A stretch of DNA of 64,000 nucleotides from Pseudomonas frederiksbergensis (GTDB taxonomy: Bacteria; Pseudomonadota; Gammaproteobacteria; Pseudomonadales; Pseudomonadaceae), in NCBI RefSeq assembly GCF_003732705.1, contig NZ_MOBR01000004.1:248001-312000 (forward strand), written 5' to 3'. Shown here piece after piece: positions 17,442-25,340 of the stretch. Made by a program: the position numbers and the translations under genes. The notes under the pieces were generated by a model. That model did not search any database, was not told the origin of the DNA, and saw only the letters and a list, made by a program, of their open reading frames with translations. Position 1 is the first letter of the stretch. Every line of letters begins with the position of its first letter.

Positions 17442-18235
17442 GCATTTCCGAACCGCTCGGCAGCACCGATGAGCAGCAAACCATCATCACCGCGGTGCGC
17501 CGCTTTACCGTGCTGACGGTCAACACCCATAAGGGTTTCACCGCGCTCAATCGGCGCTTCATCCTGCCCGAACTGCGCGAAGCGGTGCGCAGTGTCTCCG
17601 CCGACGTGGTGTTTTTGCAGGAAGTCCACGGCACCCACGAGCAGCATCCCCAGCGCTACAGCAACTGGCCGACCATGCCGCAATACGAATTCCTCGCCGA
17701 CAGCCTGTGGCCGCAGTTCGCCTACGGCCGCAACGCGGTGTACCCGGCGGGCGATCACGGCAATGCGTTGCTGTCGAAATTCCAGATCATTCGTCACGAC
17801 AACCTCGACGTGTCCATCAGCGGCCACGAGAACCGCGGCATCCTGCATTGCGTGCTGCGCCTGCCCGGTGACGGTCAGGAAGTGCACGCGATTTGCGTCC
17901 ACCTCGGGCTGCATGAAGCTCACCGCACAGCACAACTGAAACTGCTGGCCCGCCGCCTCGCAGAGCTGCCAGACGACGCGCCGGTGATCGTCGCCGGTGA
18001 CTTCAACGACTGGCGCCAGCGCGCCGATGCGCTGCTTAAACCCTCGGGTTTGCGCGAAGTCTTTGCCGAACACCATGGCAAACCGGCCCGCAGCTTTCCG
18101 GCGCGCTGGCCGGCGCTGCGCCTGGATCGCATCTACATACGCAACCTCAAGGCCAGCCGTCCGCAAGTGTTGGCGGCCCGGCCCTGGTCACACCTTTCTG
18201 ACCATGCACCGCTTTCGGTGGAGATCGAGCTATGA
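17438..18235 (+). CDS. Endonuclease/exonuclease/phosphatase family protein (YbhP-like)
   Basis: A 265-residue metal-dependent phosphoesterase of the EEP superfamily. The expected motifs are all present: NTHKG near residue 30, the metal-binding Glu in FLQEVHG, GDFNDW, and the terminal [10 protein letters not shown] with the catalytic His. The fold covers nucleases, sphingomyelinase-like and inositol phosphatases, and the substrate is not known for this branch. It overlaps both neighbours by four bases and precedes clsB exactly as ybhP precedes clsB (ybhO) in E. coli. A role in lipid head-group or lipid-precursor hydrolysis is inferred from that order. Confidence 0.88.
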   Translation: MSISEPLGSTDEQQTIITAVRRFTVLTVNTHKGFTALNRRFILPELREAVRSVSADVVFLQEVHGTHEQHPQRYSNWPTMPQYEFLADSLWPQFAYGRNAVYPAGDHGNALLSKFQIIRHDNLDVSISGHENRGILHCVLRLPGDGQEVHAICVHLGLHEAHRTAQLKLLARRLAELPDDAPVIVAGDFNDWRQRADALLKPSGLREVFAEHHGKPARSFPARWPALRLDRIYIRNLKASRPQVLAARPWSHLSDHAPLSVEIEL

Positions 18236-19524
18236 ACCCTCCCTCGATGGAAAAAACCACCGTGGAACAGATCTCCGCGCCGCCGATGGGCGAGCCCGCA
18301 GCGGTGGACGTCGAATATGCCTGGCAAGGCAACAACCGGGTCGTGCTGCTGGAAAACGGCGAAGCCTATTTCCCCAGGGTGTTTGAGGCCATGCGCCAGG
18401 CCAGGACGGAAATCCTCCTGGAAACCTTCATTGTGTTCGAAGACAAGGTCGGCAATGAGCTGCAGCAAGTGCTCATCGAAGCGGCCCGCAGGGGCGTGCG
18501 TGTCACCGTCAGCTTCGACGGTTTTGGTTGCGGCGAGCTAAGCACCGGCTATCTCGCGGCATTGAATGAGGCCGGCGTGCACATTCAGATATTCGACCCG
18601 GCGCCCAAGCACCTGGGCTTTCGCACCAACTGGTTCCGCCGCCTGCACCGCAAGATTGTGGTGGTCGATGGCACGATTGCGTTTCTCGGCGGGATCAACT
18701 TTTCCGCCGACCATCTGGCCGACTTCGGCCCCGAAGCCAAGCAGGATTACTCCGTGGAAGTGCAAGGCCCGGCGGTGGCGGACATTCATCACTTCGCGCT
18801 GCTGCAAAGTGGTCGTCCGGCCCGGGCCAAGTATTGGTGGCAACGGCGCCGGCAGCGGCGTTCGGAGTTGGCCTTCAGTGATCATGACGGCCAGGTTCGG
18901 CTGGTGTACCGCGACAACGGCGACCACCGCACGGACATCGAAGAGGTTTATCGCCAGGTGCTGCGCAGCGCCCAGCGCCGCGTGGTGATCGCCAACGCCT
19001 ACTTCTTTCCCGGTTATCGCCTGCTGCGGGAGATCCGCAACGCCGCGCGCCGTGGCGTGGAGGTGCGCCTGATCCTGCAAGGTCAGCCAGACATGCTGGT
19101 GGCCAAACTGGCCGCGCGCATGACCTACGACTACCTGCTCAAGTCCGGCGTACAGATTCACGAATATTGCGAGCGGCCGCTGCACGGCAAAGTCGCCCTG
19201 GTGGACGAAGACTGGTGCACCGTCGGTTCGAGCAACCTCGACCCGTTGAGCCTGTCGATGAACCTGGAAGCCAACGTGCTGATCCGCGATCGCGCCTTCA
19301 ACCGCGAACTGTTCGAGCGTCTTGAAGACCTGAGCGCCAACCATTGCAAGGCGATGTCGCCGGATAAAGCCCCGCGCGGGCGGGTCTGGCATATGACCGT
19401 CGGGTTTCTGGTGTTCCACTTCCTGCGGCACTTTCCTGCGTGGGCGGGTTGGCTGCCGGCGCACAAGCCGCGTCTGAAAGCCTTCATCCATCCGGCCGGG
19501 AGCGATCATCATGAGCCACTCTGA
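18232..19524 (+). CDS. clsB: Cardiolipin synthase ClsB (phospholipase D family)
   Basis: A 430-residue phospholipase-D superfamily enzyme with two HKD motifs: [20 protein letters not shown] and [20 protein letters not shown]. ClsB condenses phosphatidyl groups to make cardiolipin at the inner membrane, and the E. coli enzyme can also make phosphatidylglycerol from phosphatidylethanolamine. Unlike ClsA it has no N-terminal membrane helices, and none are seen here. The start overlaps the EEP gene by four bases and the 3' end overlaps the YbhN-like gene by 14 bases. The operon order supports the ClsB assignment over other PLD enzymes. Confidence 0.9.
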   Translation: MNPPSMEKTTVEQISAPPMGEPAAVDVEYAWQGNNRVVLLENGEAYFPRVFEAMRQARTEILLETFIVFEDKVGNELQQVLIEAARRGVRVTVSFDGFGCGELSTGYLAALNEAGVHIQIFDPAPKHLGFRTNWFRRLHRKIVVVDGTIAFLGGINFSADHLADFGPEAKQDYSVEVQGPAVADIHHFALLQSGRPARAKYWWQRRRQRRSELAFSDHDGQVRLVYRDNGDHRTDIEEVYRQVLRSAQRRVVIANAYFFPGYRLLREIRNAARRGVEVRLILQGQPDMLVAKLAARMTYDYLLKSGVQIHEYCERPLHGKVALVDEDWCTVGSSNLDPLSLSMNLEANVLIRDRAFNRELFERLEDLSANHCKAMSPDKAPRGRVWHMTVGFLVFHFLRHFPAWAGWLPAHKPRLKAFIHPAGSDHHEPL

Positions 19525-20497
19525 CGCACAACCGGCCACCCACGCCGCAAGCCCTGCAAAGTCCCGTTGGAGCCGCTGGAAAAAACCGCTGACGATCCTG
19601 TTTTTCCTGGCGCTGATTGTGTTGTTCACGATGCTGGCCCAGCGCATCGAATGGAACGAAGTGTTCGACACCCTGGCCGATTTCAAGGTGCGCACGCTGA
19701 TCATTGCATCGGCGATAACGCTGCTCAGCTTCCTGGTCTACGCCTGCTTCGATCTGATCGGCCGCACCTACATCCGCCAGGACCTGACCTGGAAACAGAT
19801 CTTGCCGGTGGGGATCATCAGCTACGCCTTCAACCTCAACCTGAGCGCCTGGGTCGGCGGCATCGCCATGCGCTATCGGCTGTATTCGCGGCTCGGCGTG
19901 AGCAAAAGCAACATCGCGAAAATCCTCGGGCTGAGCCTGGCGACGAACTGGTTTGGGTACATGGTGATCGCTGGCGCCATCTTCAGCAGCGGATTGGTCA
20001 GGATGCCGCCGGGCTGGAAGCTGAGCAGCGATGCGCTACAAGGCGTCGGGGTGTTGCTGCTGGTGGTGAGCGCCGGGTATCTGGTGGCGTGCCGGTTTTC
20101 CAAACGCCGGGAATGGGCGATACGCGGGGTGGAAATCGACTTGCCATCGCTGCGCATGGCGGTGCTGCAATTGGCGCTCGGGGCGTTGAACTGGTCGTTG
20201 ATGGCGGCGGTGATTTTCACCCTGCTGCCGAGCAAGCTCGATTATCCATTGGTGCTGGGGGTGTTGCTGATCAGCGCGATTGCCGGGGTCATCACCCACA
20301 TCCCGGCGGGGCTTGGGGTGTTGGAGGCGGTATTCGTGGCGTTGCTGCAACATGAGGTGTCGCGGGGCAGTCTGGTGGCGGGGTTGTTGGCGTATCGGGC
20401 GATTTATTTCATCTTGCCGCTGTTGATTGCGTTGGTGATGTATCTGGTGGTGGAGGCCAAGGCCAAGTCGTTGCGGATTGCCAAGAAACCTTCTTGA
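19511..20497 (+). CDS. YbhN/UPF0104 membrane protein (lysylphosphatidylglycerol synthase TM-like)
   Basis: A 328-residue polytopic inner-membrane protein with about eight hydrophobic helices, after a short basic cytoplasmic leader (AKSRWSRWKKPL). The family shares the flippase-like membrane region of MprF without its aminoacyl-transferase domain. Motifs such as YAFNLNLSAWVGGIAMRYRL and AGVITHIPAGLGVLE are typical. It ends the operon begun by the DUF72 gene and overlaps clsB. I infer transbilayer movement or handling of the lipids that ClsB makes or uses; this is not demonstrated by the sequence. Confidence 0.88.
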   Translation: MSHSDAQPATHAASPAKSRWSRWKKPLTILFFLALIVLFTMLAQRIEWNEVFDTLADFKVRTLIIASAITLLSFLVYACFDLIGRTYIRQDLTWKQILPVGIISYAFNLNLSAWVGGIAMRYRLYSRLGVSKSNIAKILGLSLATNWFGYMVIAGAIFSSGLVRMPPGWKLSSDALQGVGVLLLVVSAGYLVACRFSKRREWAIRGVEIDLPSLRMAVLQLALGALNWSLMAAVIFTLLPSKLDYPLVLGVLLISAIAGVITHIPAGLGVLEAVFVALLQHEVSRGSLVAGLLAYRAIYFILPLLIALVMYLVVEAKAKSLRIAKKPS

Positions 20498-20520
20498 GCG
20501 TTGTGGTGAGGCGCAGGACG

Positions 20521-20590
20521 CCTTCGCGGGCAAGCCTCGCTCCTACAGGTTTTGCGCAAGACCTGTAGGAGCGAGGCTTGCCCGCGAAGG
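20521..20590. repeat. Inverted REP pair between convergent genes
   Basis: Two standard REP cores face each other around a short loop containing ACAGGTTTTGCGCAAGACCTGT, itself an inverted repeat. The element occupies the gap between the YbhN-like gene and the convergent hydrolase and probably acts as a two-way transcription barrier. Confidence 0.93.
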
Positions 20591-20610
20591 GTCTCAAGAA
20601 CACCGCAAAT

Positions 20611-21369
20611 TCAACTGGACTGAATAATGCTCAACCGCTCACCCACCACCATTTCCGTGATCCAGTCCACCAGGATCGAGGTGTAGGCCTGCTGAGCAAC
20701 CGGGTCGGTCAAGGCGTGGTCGGCGCCGTCGATGATGCGGTGGGTCAGGGAGTGCGTCTGCTGGCACGCCGCGCGGTAACTCATGATGGTCGCGTGGGGG
20801 ATGTGGTCGTCAGTCTCGGATTCCACCAACAACACATCCCCGGTAAACGCCGCGCAGGCATGCAGCGCCCGATTGTTCTCGGAATGCACCAGCGTGCTGC
20901 GGTAATCGAGCAAATCCACCTTGTCCAGATCGCGCTTGGGCGTGTGCCATTGCTCGTCGCGATACAGCGCCGGCACCCGCAACGCCAGCCAGCGCACCGG
21001 GCGCAAGGACGTGAGAATCGCCGCCAGGTAACCGCCGTAACTGGTGCCGACCACTGCAATCGCCGACGTGTCGAGGGCCGGATGCGCGAGTAAGCGATCG
21101 TAGGCCGCCAACAGGTCGCGCAGGTTGTCTTCGCGGGTCACCTGGGACAAGGCAATGCCGGTGCCGCCCGTGTGCCCGCGCAGGTCGAAGGTCAAACAGA
21201 CACAGCCCAAACCGGCGATGCCTTTGGCCCGTTCCAGGTCCCGTTCCTGACTGCCACCCCAGCCGTGCACAAACAACACGCCCGGGACTTTCGATTTGGG
21301 GCTGAGAAAATGCCCGGTCATCTGTTCGCCGTCGATGTCGATTTCAATGGTTTCGCTTCTAGCCGTCAT
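20611..21369 (-). CDS. Alpha/beta hydrolase (dienelactone hydrolase/S9-like)
   Basis: A 252-residue alpha/beta hydrolase. An oxyanion segment VLFVHGWGGS (residues 31-40) precedes the nucleophile elbow VGTSYGGY with Ser110; an acid in ESETDDH (Asp187/188) and the base His218 in IDGADHALTD complete the triad. There is no signal peptide, so it is cytoplasmic. The substrate is unknown, and the family includes esterases, peptidases and thioesterases. Its ATG lies inside the 3' end of the DUF3182 gene (11-base overlap), so the pair is one operon. The hydrolase may release or edit a product of the ATP-grasp-like partner, which is inference. Confidence 0.87.
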   Translation of the reverse strand: MTARSETIEIDIDGEQMTGHFLSPKSKVPGVLFVHGWGGSQERDLERAKGIAGLGCVCLTFDLRGHTGGTGIALSQVTREDNLRDLLAAYDRLLAHPALDTSAIAVVGTSYGGYLAAILTSLRPVRWLALRVPALYRDEQWHTPKRDLDKVDLLDYRSTLVHSENNRALHACAAFTGDVLLVESETDDHIPHATIMSYRAACQQTHSLTHRIIDGADHALTDPVAQQAYTSILVDWITEMVVGERLSIIQSS

Positions 21370-22468
21370 AGGATTTGACCGTTACGTACTTGAGAAGAAA
21401 GTCACTGTCTTGCGCGGGGCCACGGTACACCTCAATGGCGTCCGCCGGCAGCGGCTGGGCGATGTAGGTTTCCACCGAAGACACCCGAATGGCGCGCATC
21501 CCGGGGTCGTTGACGAAGCTCTGCAGCGCGGCGACTTCAGCGCTGCTGGCACCGCCCATGCGCCAGGATTGTTCGAGCACGCCACTGCGTTGCTTACCGT
21601 TACTGTCCAGGCCCTGGGCGATGTCGTAATTGCGGCGCGAGGCGTAGAAACCGGGGTAAGCCTCGTCCGCCGCGTTGTCGAACACCTGGGCTTGCTCAAT
21701 CGCCAGACGCACATCGTCGGGCAGTTCCAGTTCCAGCAAATCCTCGTAGTAACCCTGGACCACCAACAGGTTCGAACCTCCATAAACCTGCTCGCCTTGA
21801 GCGTCTTCGGTCAAGTATTGATCCCCGCAATAGCTCAGCACTTTGTCGCCGATAAACGCCTGACCGACACTGTGGGTAATGACTTGGTCGAGGTCCTGTT
21901 CCAGCACCACACCTTCAGTAAATAGCTGTTCGGCGTCGGGCCGAGCAAGGATGGCATCGAACTGGTCGAGGCTCTTGATCACTTCCTGACCGCGCCCGGC
22001 GCAGGCGTGAATCGGTTTGAGGCGGATCGGGCCGCTGTAGAGCAAGTGTTCCGCCGCTGGCCGCGCATCCTCCAGGGCAAACACACTGAGGCCATCGAGC
22101 ACGACGTTGCGCACCCGTTCGGAAAACAGCGGCGACCAGCCTTCCGGCGCATGGGCATTTCGATTGAGTAAACCGTGGCTGATGGCTTTGGTGCAGATGA
22201 AGTCGTAGTCGACATAACCGCCCCACAGGTCTTCCGGCCCCTTGACGCCGAACTGAAGCGCGGCGGCGGCACCGACCAGCGTCTGGGTCGGCAACAGGTA
22301 CAGGTCACGGCCACTGTGCAGTTCAGGATCGTAGCTGCCGCCGTATTTGAGCCCGAGGATCTGCGCCAGCCACCGGGCCAGCGCGCGGTTGGTTTCGACT
22401 TCGTGCAGCGGGGCTTCGGGCCGCACGGAATGGGCGACGACCAGTTTTTTGCGATTTGTTGGGGTCAT
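21359..22468 (-). CDS. DUF3182 family protein, ATP-grasp-like
   Basis: A 369-residue protein of the uncharacterised DUF3182 family. A central segment, GPIRLKPIHACAGRG (about residues 148-162), resembles the lysine strand and glycine loop that bind ATP in ATP-grasp ligases, and later acidic stretches (VVLEQDLD, QVITHSVGQAF) fit the metal-binding end of such a fold. If so, it would join a carboxylate to an amine or thiol. The start at 22468 has a GGGGG ribosome-binding site a few bases upstream. It is the first gene of a two-gene operon with the alpha/beta hydrolase. The DUF assignment is fairly firm, the ATP-grasp reading is my inference. Confidence 0.72.
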   Translation of the reverse strand: MTPTNRKKLVVAHSVRPEAPLHEVETNRALARWLAQILGLKYGGSYDPELHSGRDLYLLPTQTLVGAAAALQFGVKGPEDLWGGYVDYDFICTKAISHGLLNRNAHAPEGWSPLFSERVRNVVLDGLSVFALEDARPAAEHLLYSGPIRLKPIHACAGRGQEVIKSLDQFDAILARPDAEQLFTEGVVLEQDLDQVITHSVGQAFIGDKVLSYCGDQYLTEDAQGEQVYGGSNLLVVQGYYEDLLELELPDDVRLAIEQAQVFDNAADEAYPGFYASRRNYDIAQGLDSNGKQRSGVLEQSWRMGGASSAEVAALQSFVNDPGMRAIRVSSVETYIAQPLPADAIEVYRGPAQDSDFLLKYVTVKSYDG

Positions 22469-22662
22469 GCATCCCCCTTCAATCTGCGCTGATGGGTGTG
22501 GCTGGATGGGTGCAGAGATCAAGCCAAGGCTCGCCGAAAAGAAACGGCTTTCGGATCAATCGTTTGGGTAAACGGTGATGGCTTTAGGCCCGTTTTAATC
22601 TGCACGACTTACTTCAAGCCTAGAGCATTTTGCACGATCCGAAGACTTACACCGTTCCCCCT
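22469..22662. other. Upstream region of the DUF3182 operon
   Basis: Together with the following REP pair this makes a 304-bp gap between two minus-strand genes. The 194 bases next to DUF3182 contain no credible reading frame. They must hold its promoter, but I could not identify a convincing -35/-10 pair or operator. Confidence 0.6.
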
Positions 22663-22750
22663 GTGGGAGCGGGCTTGCTCGCGAATGCGATATATCAGCC
22701 AACATTAGTGTCGACTAACAGACCGCATTCGCGAGCAGGCTCGCTCCCAC
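22663..22750. repeat. Inverted REP pair, GTGGGAGC family
   Basis: Arms GTGGGAGCGGGCTTGCTCGC and GCGAGCAGGCTCGCTCCCAC enclose a longer inverted repeat extended by GAATGCG/CGCATTC. This is a second REP family, distinct from the GTAGGAGC type, and it lies just downstream of the GlxA-type regulator gene. Confidence 0.92.
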
Positions 22751-22772
22751 ATGGGAATAGTGGTGAGGCGGG

Positions 22773-23768
22773 TTAGCGAGCCACGCTTACGGGCGGTGTC
22801 ACCCCAAACCTCGCCCGATAATCACTCGGCACCAGCCCGGTGATTTTCTTGAATGTGGCGCGAAACGCGCTCGGGTCCTGGTAACCCACGGTCCAGGCGA
22901 TGTGGTCGATGGTGCCGTTGGTGAACTCCAGCATTTCCCGGGCCTTGCCGACTCGCAGATGCTGGCAGTACTCGGTGGGTTTCAACCCGGTGGCCGCGCG
23001 GAAACGGCGCAGGAAGGTGCGCTCTTCCAGCCCGGCTCGCTCGGCCATCGCCGTCAGCGAAACATCGGTGGCCCCGGTGCTTTGCAGCCAATGTTGGACC
23101 TTGAGAATCGACGCATCACCATGGCTGAGAATCGGTGCGAAATTGCTGCCGCACTGGCTCGCACTGTCGCTGTGCTCCACCACCAGAAACCGTGCGGTGC
23201 CGCTGGCGATGCTCGGCCCGAGCAAACGGTCGACCATGCGCAAGCCCAGCTCGGACCAGGCCATCAGTCCGGCGGTGGTAATCAGGTCACCGTCATCGAC
23301 GATGGGTGTATCGGCCAGGAGCTTGATCGTCGGGTAACGTTCGGCAAAGGTTTTGGCGGAGGTCCAGTGGGTGGTGGCGCTGCGACCGTCGAGCAAGCCG
23401 CTCTCGGCCATCAGGATCGACCCCACGCAAACGCCGCCCAGGGTCGCGCCTTGGGCATGTTGCTGGCGAATCCAGCGAATCAATCCCTGGGGTGCCTGGC
23501 TTTCGGAGAACCCGCCAATCGATGGCGGAATCATCACCGCCACCAACCCGCCGTCCGCGCCGGGATGACTGTCATACACCCGCTCGGGCACCTGATCGCC
23601 CTCGCCCTGCCAATGACTGACCCGCAACAACGGCAACTGCGCCGTCTGATGCTCGGCGGCGATTCGGTTGGCCACCCCGAACAAGTCCGTCAACCCATGC
23701 ACCGCCGCCATCTGCGCGCCGGGATAGATCAACACGCCCAGTTCGGCGACTGCCCTTTCTACGCCCAT
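22773..23768 (-). CDS. GlxA family AraC-type transcriptional regulator
   Basis: A 331-residue regulator with an N-terminal DJ-1/PfpI-like domain (residues 8 to about 190, with the GGVCVGS elbow) and a C-terminal AraC double helix-turn-helix domain (about 225-325, ending in the characteristic AWTVGYQDPSAFRATFKKITG). GlxA-type proteins sense small nitrogenous metabolites in known cases such as GbdR and ArgR. The start MGVERAVAELGVLIYPG follows a GGGGGA site. It is transcribed away from a cysteine hydrolase gene across a 101-bp gap, so it most likely controls that gene in response to its substrate or product. Confidence 0.9.
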   Translation of the reverse strand: MGVERAVAELGVLIYPGAQMAAVHGLTDLFGVANRIAAEHQTAQLPLLRVSHWQGEGDQVPERVYDSHPGADGGLVAVMIPPSIGGFSESQAPQGLIRWIRQQHAQGATLGGVCVGSILMAESGLLDGRSATTHWTSAKTFAERYPTIKLLADTPIVDDGDLITTAGLMAWSELGLRMVDRLLGPSIASGTARFLVVEHSDSASQCGSNFAPILSHGDASILKVQHWLQSTGATDVSLTAMAERAGLEERTFLRRFRAATGLKPTEYCQHLRVGKAREMLEFTNGTIDHIAWTVGYQDPSAFRATFKKITGLVPSDYRARFGVTPPVSVAR

Positions 23769-23869
23769 TGTCAGTTTTCCCCCTTCTATTGTCGGTGCGG
23801 CCAATCCTCGAATGGTCGGCCAGCGCCAATACTTCATTCCACACCCACTCACACTTCGAGGAAACACCC

Positions 23870-24424
23870 ATGGCCAAGCAAGCGCTCATCGTAGTTGATA
23901 TCCAGAACGACTACTTCCCCCAAGGCAAGTGGCCGTTGGTCGGCGCCGACGCTGCGGCGGACAACGCGGTACGTCTGATCACAGCCTTCCGCGAGGCCGG
24001 TGATCCGGTGGTGCATATCCGCCACGAATTTACCTCCGACGCCGCGCCGTTCTTCACCCCGGGCTCCGACGGCGCGAAGCTGCACCCCAAAGTCCTCAAC
24101 CGCGCTGACGAACCGGTGGTGCTCAAGCACTTCGTCAACTCGTTCCGCGAAACCGAACTGGAAGCCATCCTCGATGAGCAAGGCATCGAAAACCTGGTGG
24201 TCGTCGGCAGCATGAGCCACATGTGCGTCGATGGCATCACCCGCGCCGCCGCCGACCTGGGCTACAGCGTGACGGTGATCCACGACGCCTGCGCCACCCG
24301 CGACCTGGAGTTCAATGGCGTCACGGTGCCGGCGGTCCAGGTGCATGCGGCGTTTATGGCGTCGCTGGCGTTTGCTTATGCCAGCGTGGTGTCGGCTGGT
24401 GAATTCCTTGGAGCTGGGCGCTAA
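23870..24424 (+). CDS. Isochorismatase-like cysteine hydrolase
   Basis: A 184-residue cysteine hydrolase with the catalytic triad Asp10 (VVDIQNDYF), Lys86 (VVLKHFVNSF) and Cys119 (SMSHMCVDG), including the preceding cis-peptide region. Members hydrolyse amides or vinyl ethers such as nicotinamide, N-carbamoyl compounds or isochorismate. The absence of an adjacent siderophore gene argues against isochorismate here. A GAGGAAA site sits before the ATG. It is divergent from a GlxA-type regulator, suggesting an inducible amide-degrading step. A stem-loop terminator lies about 70 bases downstream. Confidence 0.88.
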   Translation: MAKQALIVVDIQNDYFPQGKWPLVGADAAADNAVRLITAFREAGDPVVHIRHEFTSDAAPFFTPGSDGAKLHPKVLNRADEPVVLKHFVNSFRETELEAILDEQGIENLVVVGSMSHMCVDGITRAAADLGYSVTVIHDACATRDLEFNGVTVPAVQVHAAFMASLAFAYASVVSAGEFLGAGR

Positions 24425-24492
24425 CGGCGTTACCTGAAACGGATCAACATCAAAAGATCGCAGCCTTCGGCAGCTCCAACAGAAGGCAATTA

Positions 24493-24525
24493 GAGGCCCG
24501 TAGCGTTTTTGCGCTGCGGGCCTTC
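24493..24525 (+). terminator. Probable intrinsic terminator after the cysteine hydrolase
   Basis: GGCCCGTAGCG-TTTTT-GCGCTGCGGGCC forms a stem of about ten pairs with one mismatch, followed by a T-rich tract (TTCGTGTTTGTGTT). It separates the hydrolase from the PspA-type cluster. A short piece of another Pseudomonas repeat (AAGATCGCAGCCTTCGGCAG) lies just upstream. Confidence 0.7.
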
Positions 24526-24545
24526 GTGTTTGTGTTGCAAAAAAT

Positions 24546-24557
24546 CTCACGCGTGAG
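24546..24557. promoter_or_regulatory. Perfect palindromic operator, upstream copy
   Basis: CTCACGCGTGAG is a perfect 12-bp palindrome ending three bases upstream of the -35-like TTGAGG. An identical palindrome lies 46 bp downstream, centre to centre. Confidence 0.75.
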
Positions 24558-24560
24558 CTA

Positions 24561-24589
24561 TTGAGGGCATCCAAAAATCACTGTAGTGT
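24561..24589 (+). promoter_or_regulatory. Promoter of the PspA/rhomboid/channel cluster
   Basis: TTGAGG (24561-24566) and TAGTGT (24584-24589) are separated by 17 bp, a plausible sigma70 promoter lying exactly between the two palindromes. No -24/-12 sigma54 motif is visible, so control differs from the PspF-driven psp operon of enteric bacteria. Confidence 0.6.
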
Positions 24590-24591
24590 TT

Positions 24592-24603
24592 CTCACGCGT
24601 GAG
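24592..24603. promoter_or_regulatory. Perfect palindromic operator, downstream copy
   Basis: A second CTCACGCGTGAG (14-bp palindrome TCTCACGCGTGAGA here) just after the -10-like element, over the expected transcription start. A protein bound here would block initiation, while binding both sites could loop or cover the promoter. Confidence 0.75.
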
Positions 24604-24626
24604 ATTTTCACAACGGAGTCACCAGT

Positions 24627-25316
24627 ATGAAAAGTAGCTCTCCAACAGGTCCGCCTGCCGAGCCTGTTACCGATACAGCGAGCCGCAAGGGAGAGCGCTC
24701 GAAACCGTCCGCGAAAAAACCATCGAGCTTTTATATGAAGCAGATGCGCGCGGGCCTGGGTGCCGCCGGTTATGTGAAACACGAGACTTGGGTGCTTCCC
24801 GAAAACCGAAGCCTGCTCAAGCAGATGGAGAAACAGCTACGCCAACCGATCCTGGCTGGCTCATTCATGTCGGAGAATTACATGAGCGCAGGTACTAACT
24901 GGAACATCGACCGCCTCTTCAGCGCCTTCCAGGCCTTGGATGAAGTGGTTTCCAACGACATCACTCTGTCCCTCGTTCAGGGCTCCGAGTCGAGCATCAA
25001 GCTGGAAATGAATGACTTCGGCGGCTTGCCGATCTACATCGCGGTGGTGGGCGAACAGATCATTGTCGACACCGTGCTGGTGGACGTCGAATCGATCAAG
25101 GACGTGCCAGCCTTCAACGATGCCGTGCTGCGCAGCCGCGAACTGTTCCCGCTGTCCTCGATTGGTATCGAGTCGATGCCGAACGGGCAGATCGTCTACA
25201 ACATGTTCGGCGCATTGAGCTCCGACTCGAGCCTGACCAACGTCGTGACCGAGGTCAAAACCCTCGTCGACAATGTGCAGCGCGCCAGCGAAGCCTTTGA
25301 ACGTTTCTTCCATTAA
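24627..25316 (+). CDS. DUF2170 protein (YjfI-like), first gene of the PspA cluster
   Basis: A 229-residue soluble protein. A basic, probably disordered N-terminal tail (to about residue 35) leads to a short helical segment (SSFYMKQMRAGLGAAGYVKHETWVL, about residues 33-57) and then a DUF2170 domain (about 90-229). The domain shows alternating strands such as DITLSLVQGSESSIKLEM and PIYIAVVGEQIIVDTVLVD. DUF2170 proteins regularly accompany YjfJ-type PspA genes, as in the E. coli yjf cluster; no reaction is known. It is the promoter-proximal gene, preceded by the twin-palindrome promoter, and ends 24 bases before the PspA gene. A binding partner or adaptor of PspA is the likely role. Confidence 0.85.
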   Translation: MKSSSPTGPPAEPVTDTASRKGERSKPSAKKPSSFYMKQMRAGLGAAGYVKHETWVLPENRSLLKQMEKQLRQPILAGSFMSENYMSAGTNWNIDRLFSAFQALDEVVSNDITLSLVQGSESSIKLEMNDFGGLPIYIAVVGEQIIVDTVLVDVESIKDVPAFNDAVLRSRELFPLSSIGIESMPNGQIVYNMFGALSSDSSLTNVVTEVKTLVDNVQRASEAFERFFH

Positions 25317-25340
25317 TTTTTCAGGAATAGGGATTACCCA

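Noticed and set aside
23870..24424. Isochorismatase of siderophore synthesis
   Set aside because: No siderophore genes nearby and the protein lacks an aryl-carrier domain; it belongs to the general cysteine hydrolase group.
24425..24626. Sigma54/PspF-type promoter for the PspA cluster
   Set aside because: No TGGCAC-N5-TTGC pattern was found; a sigma70-like pair between two palindromes is present instead.
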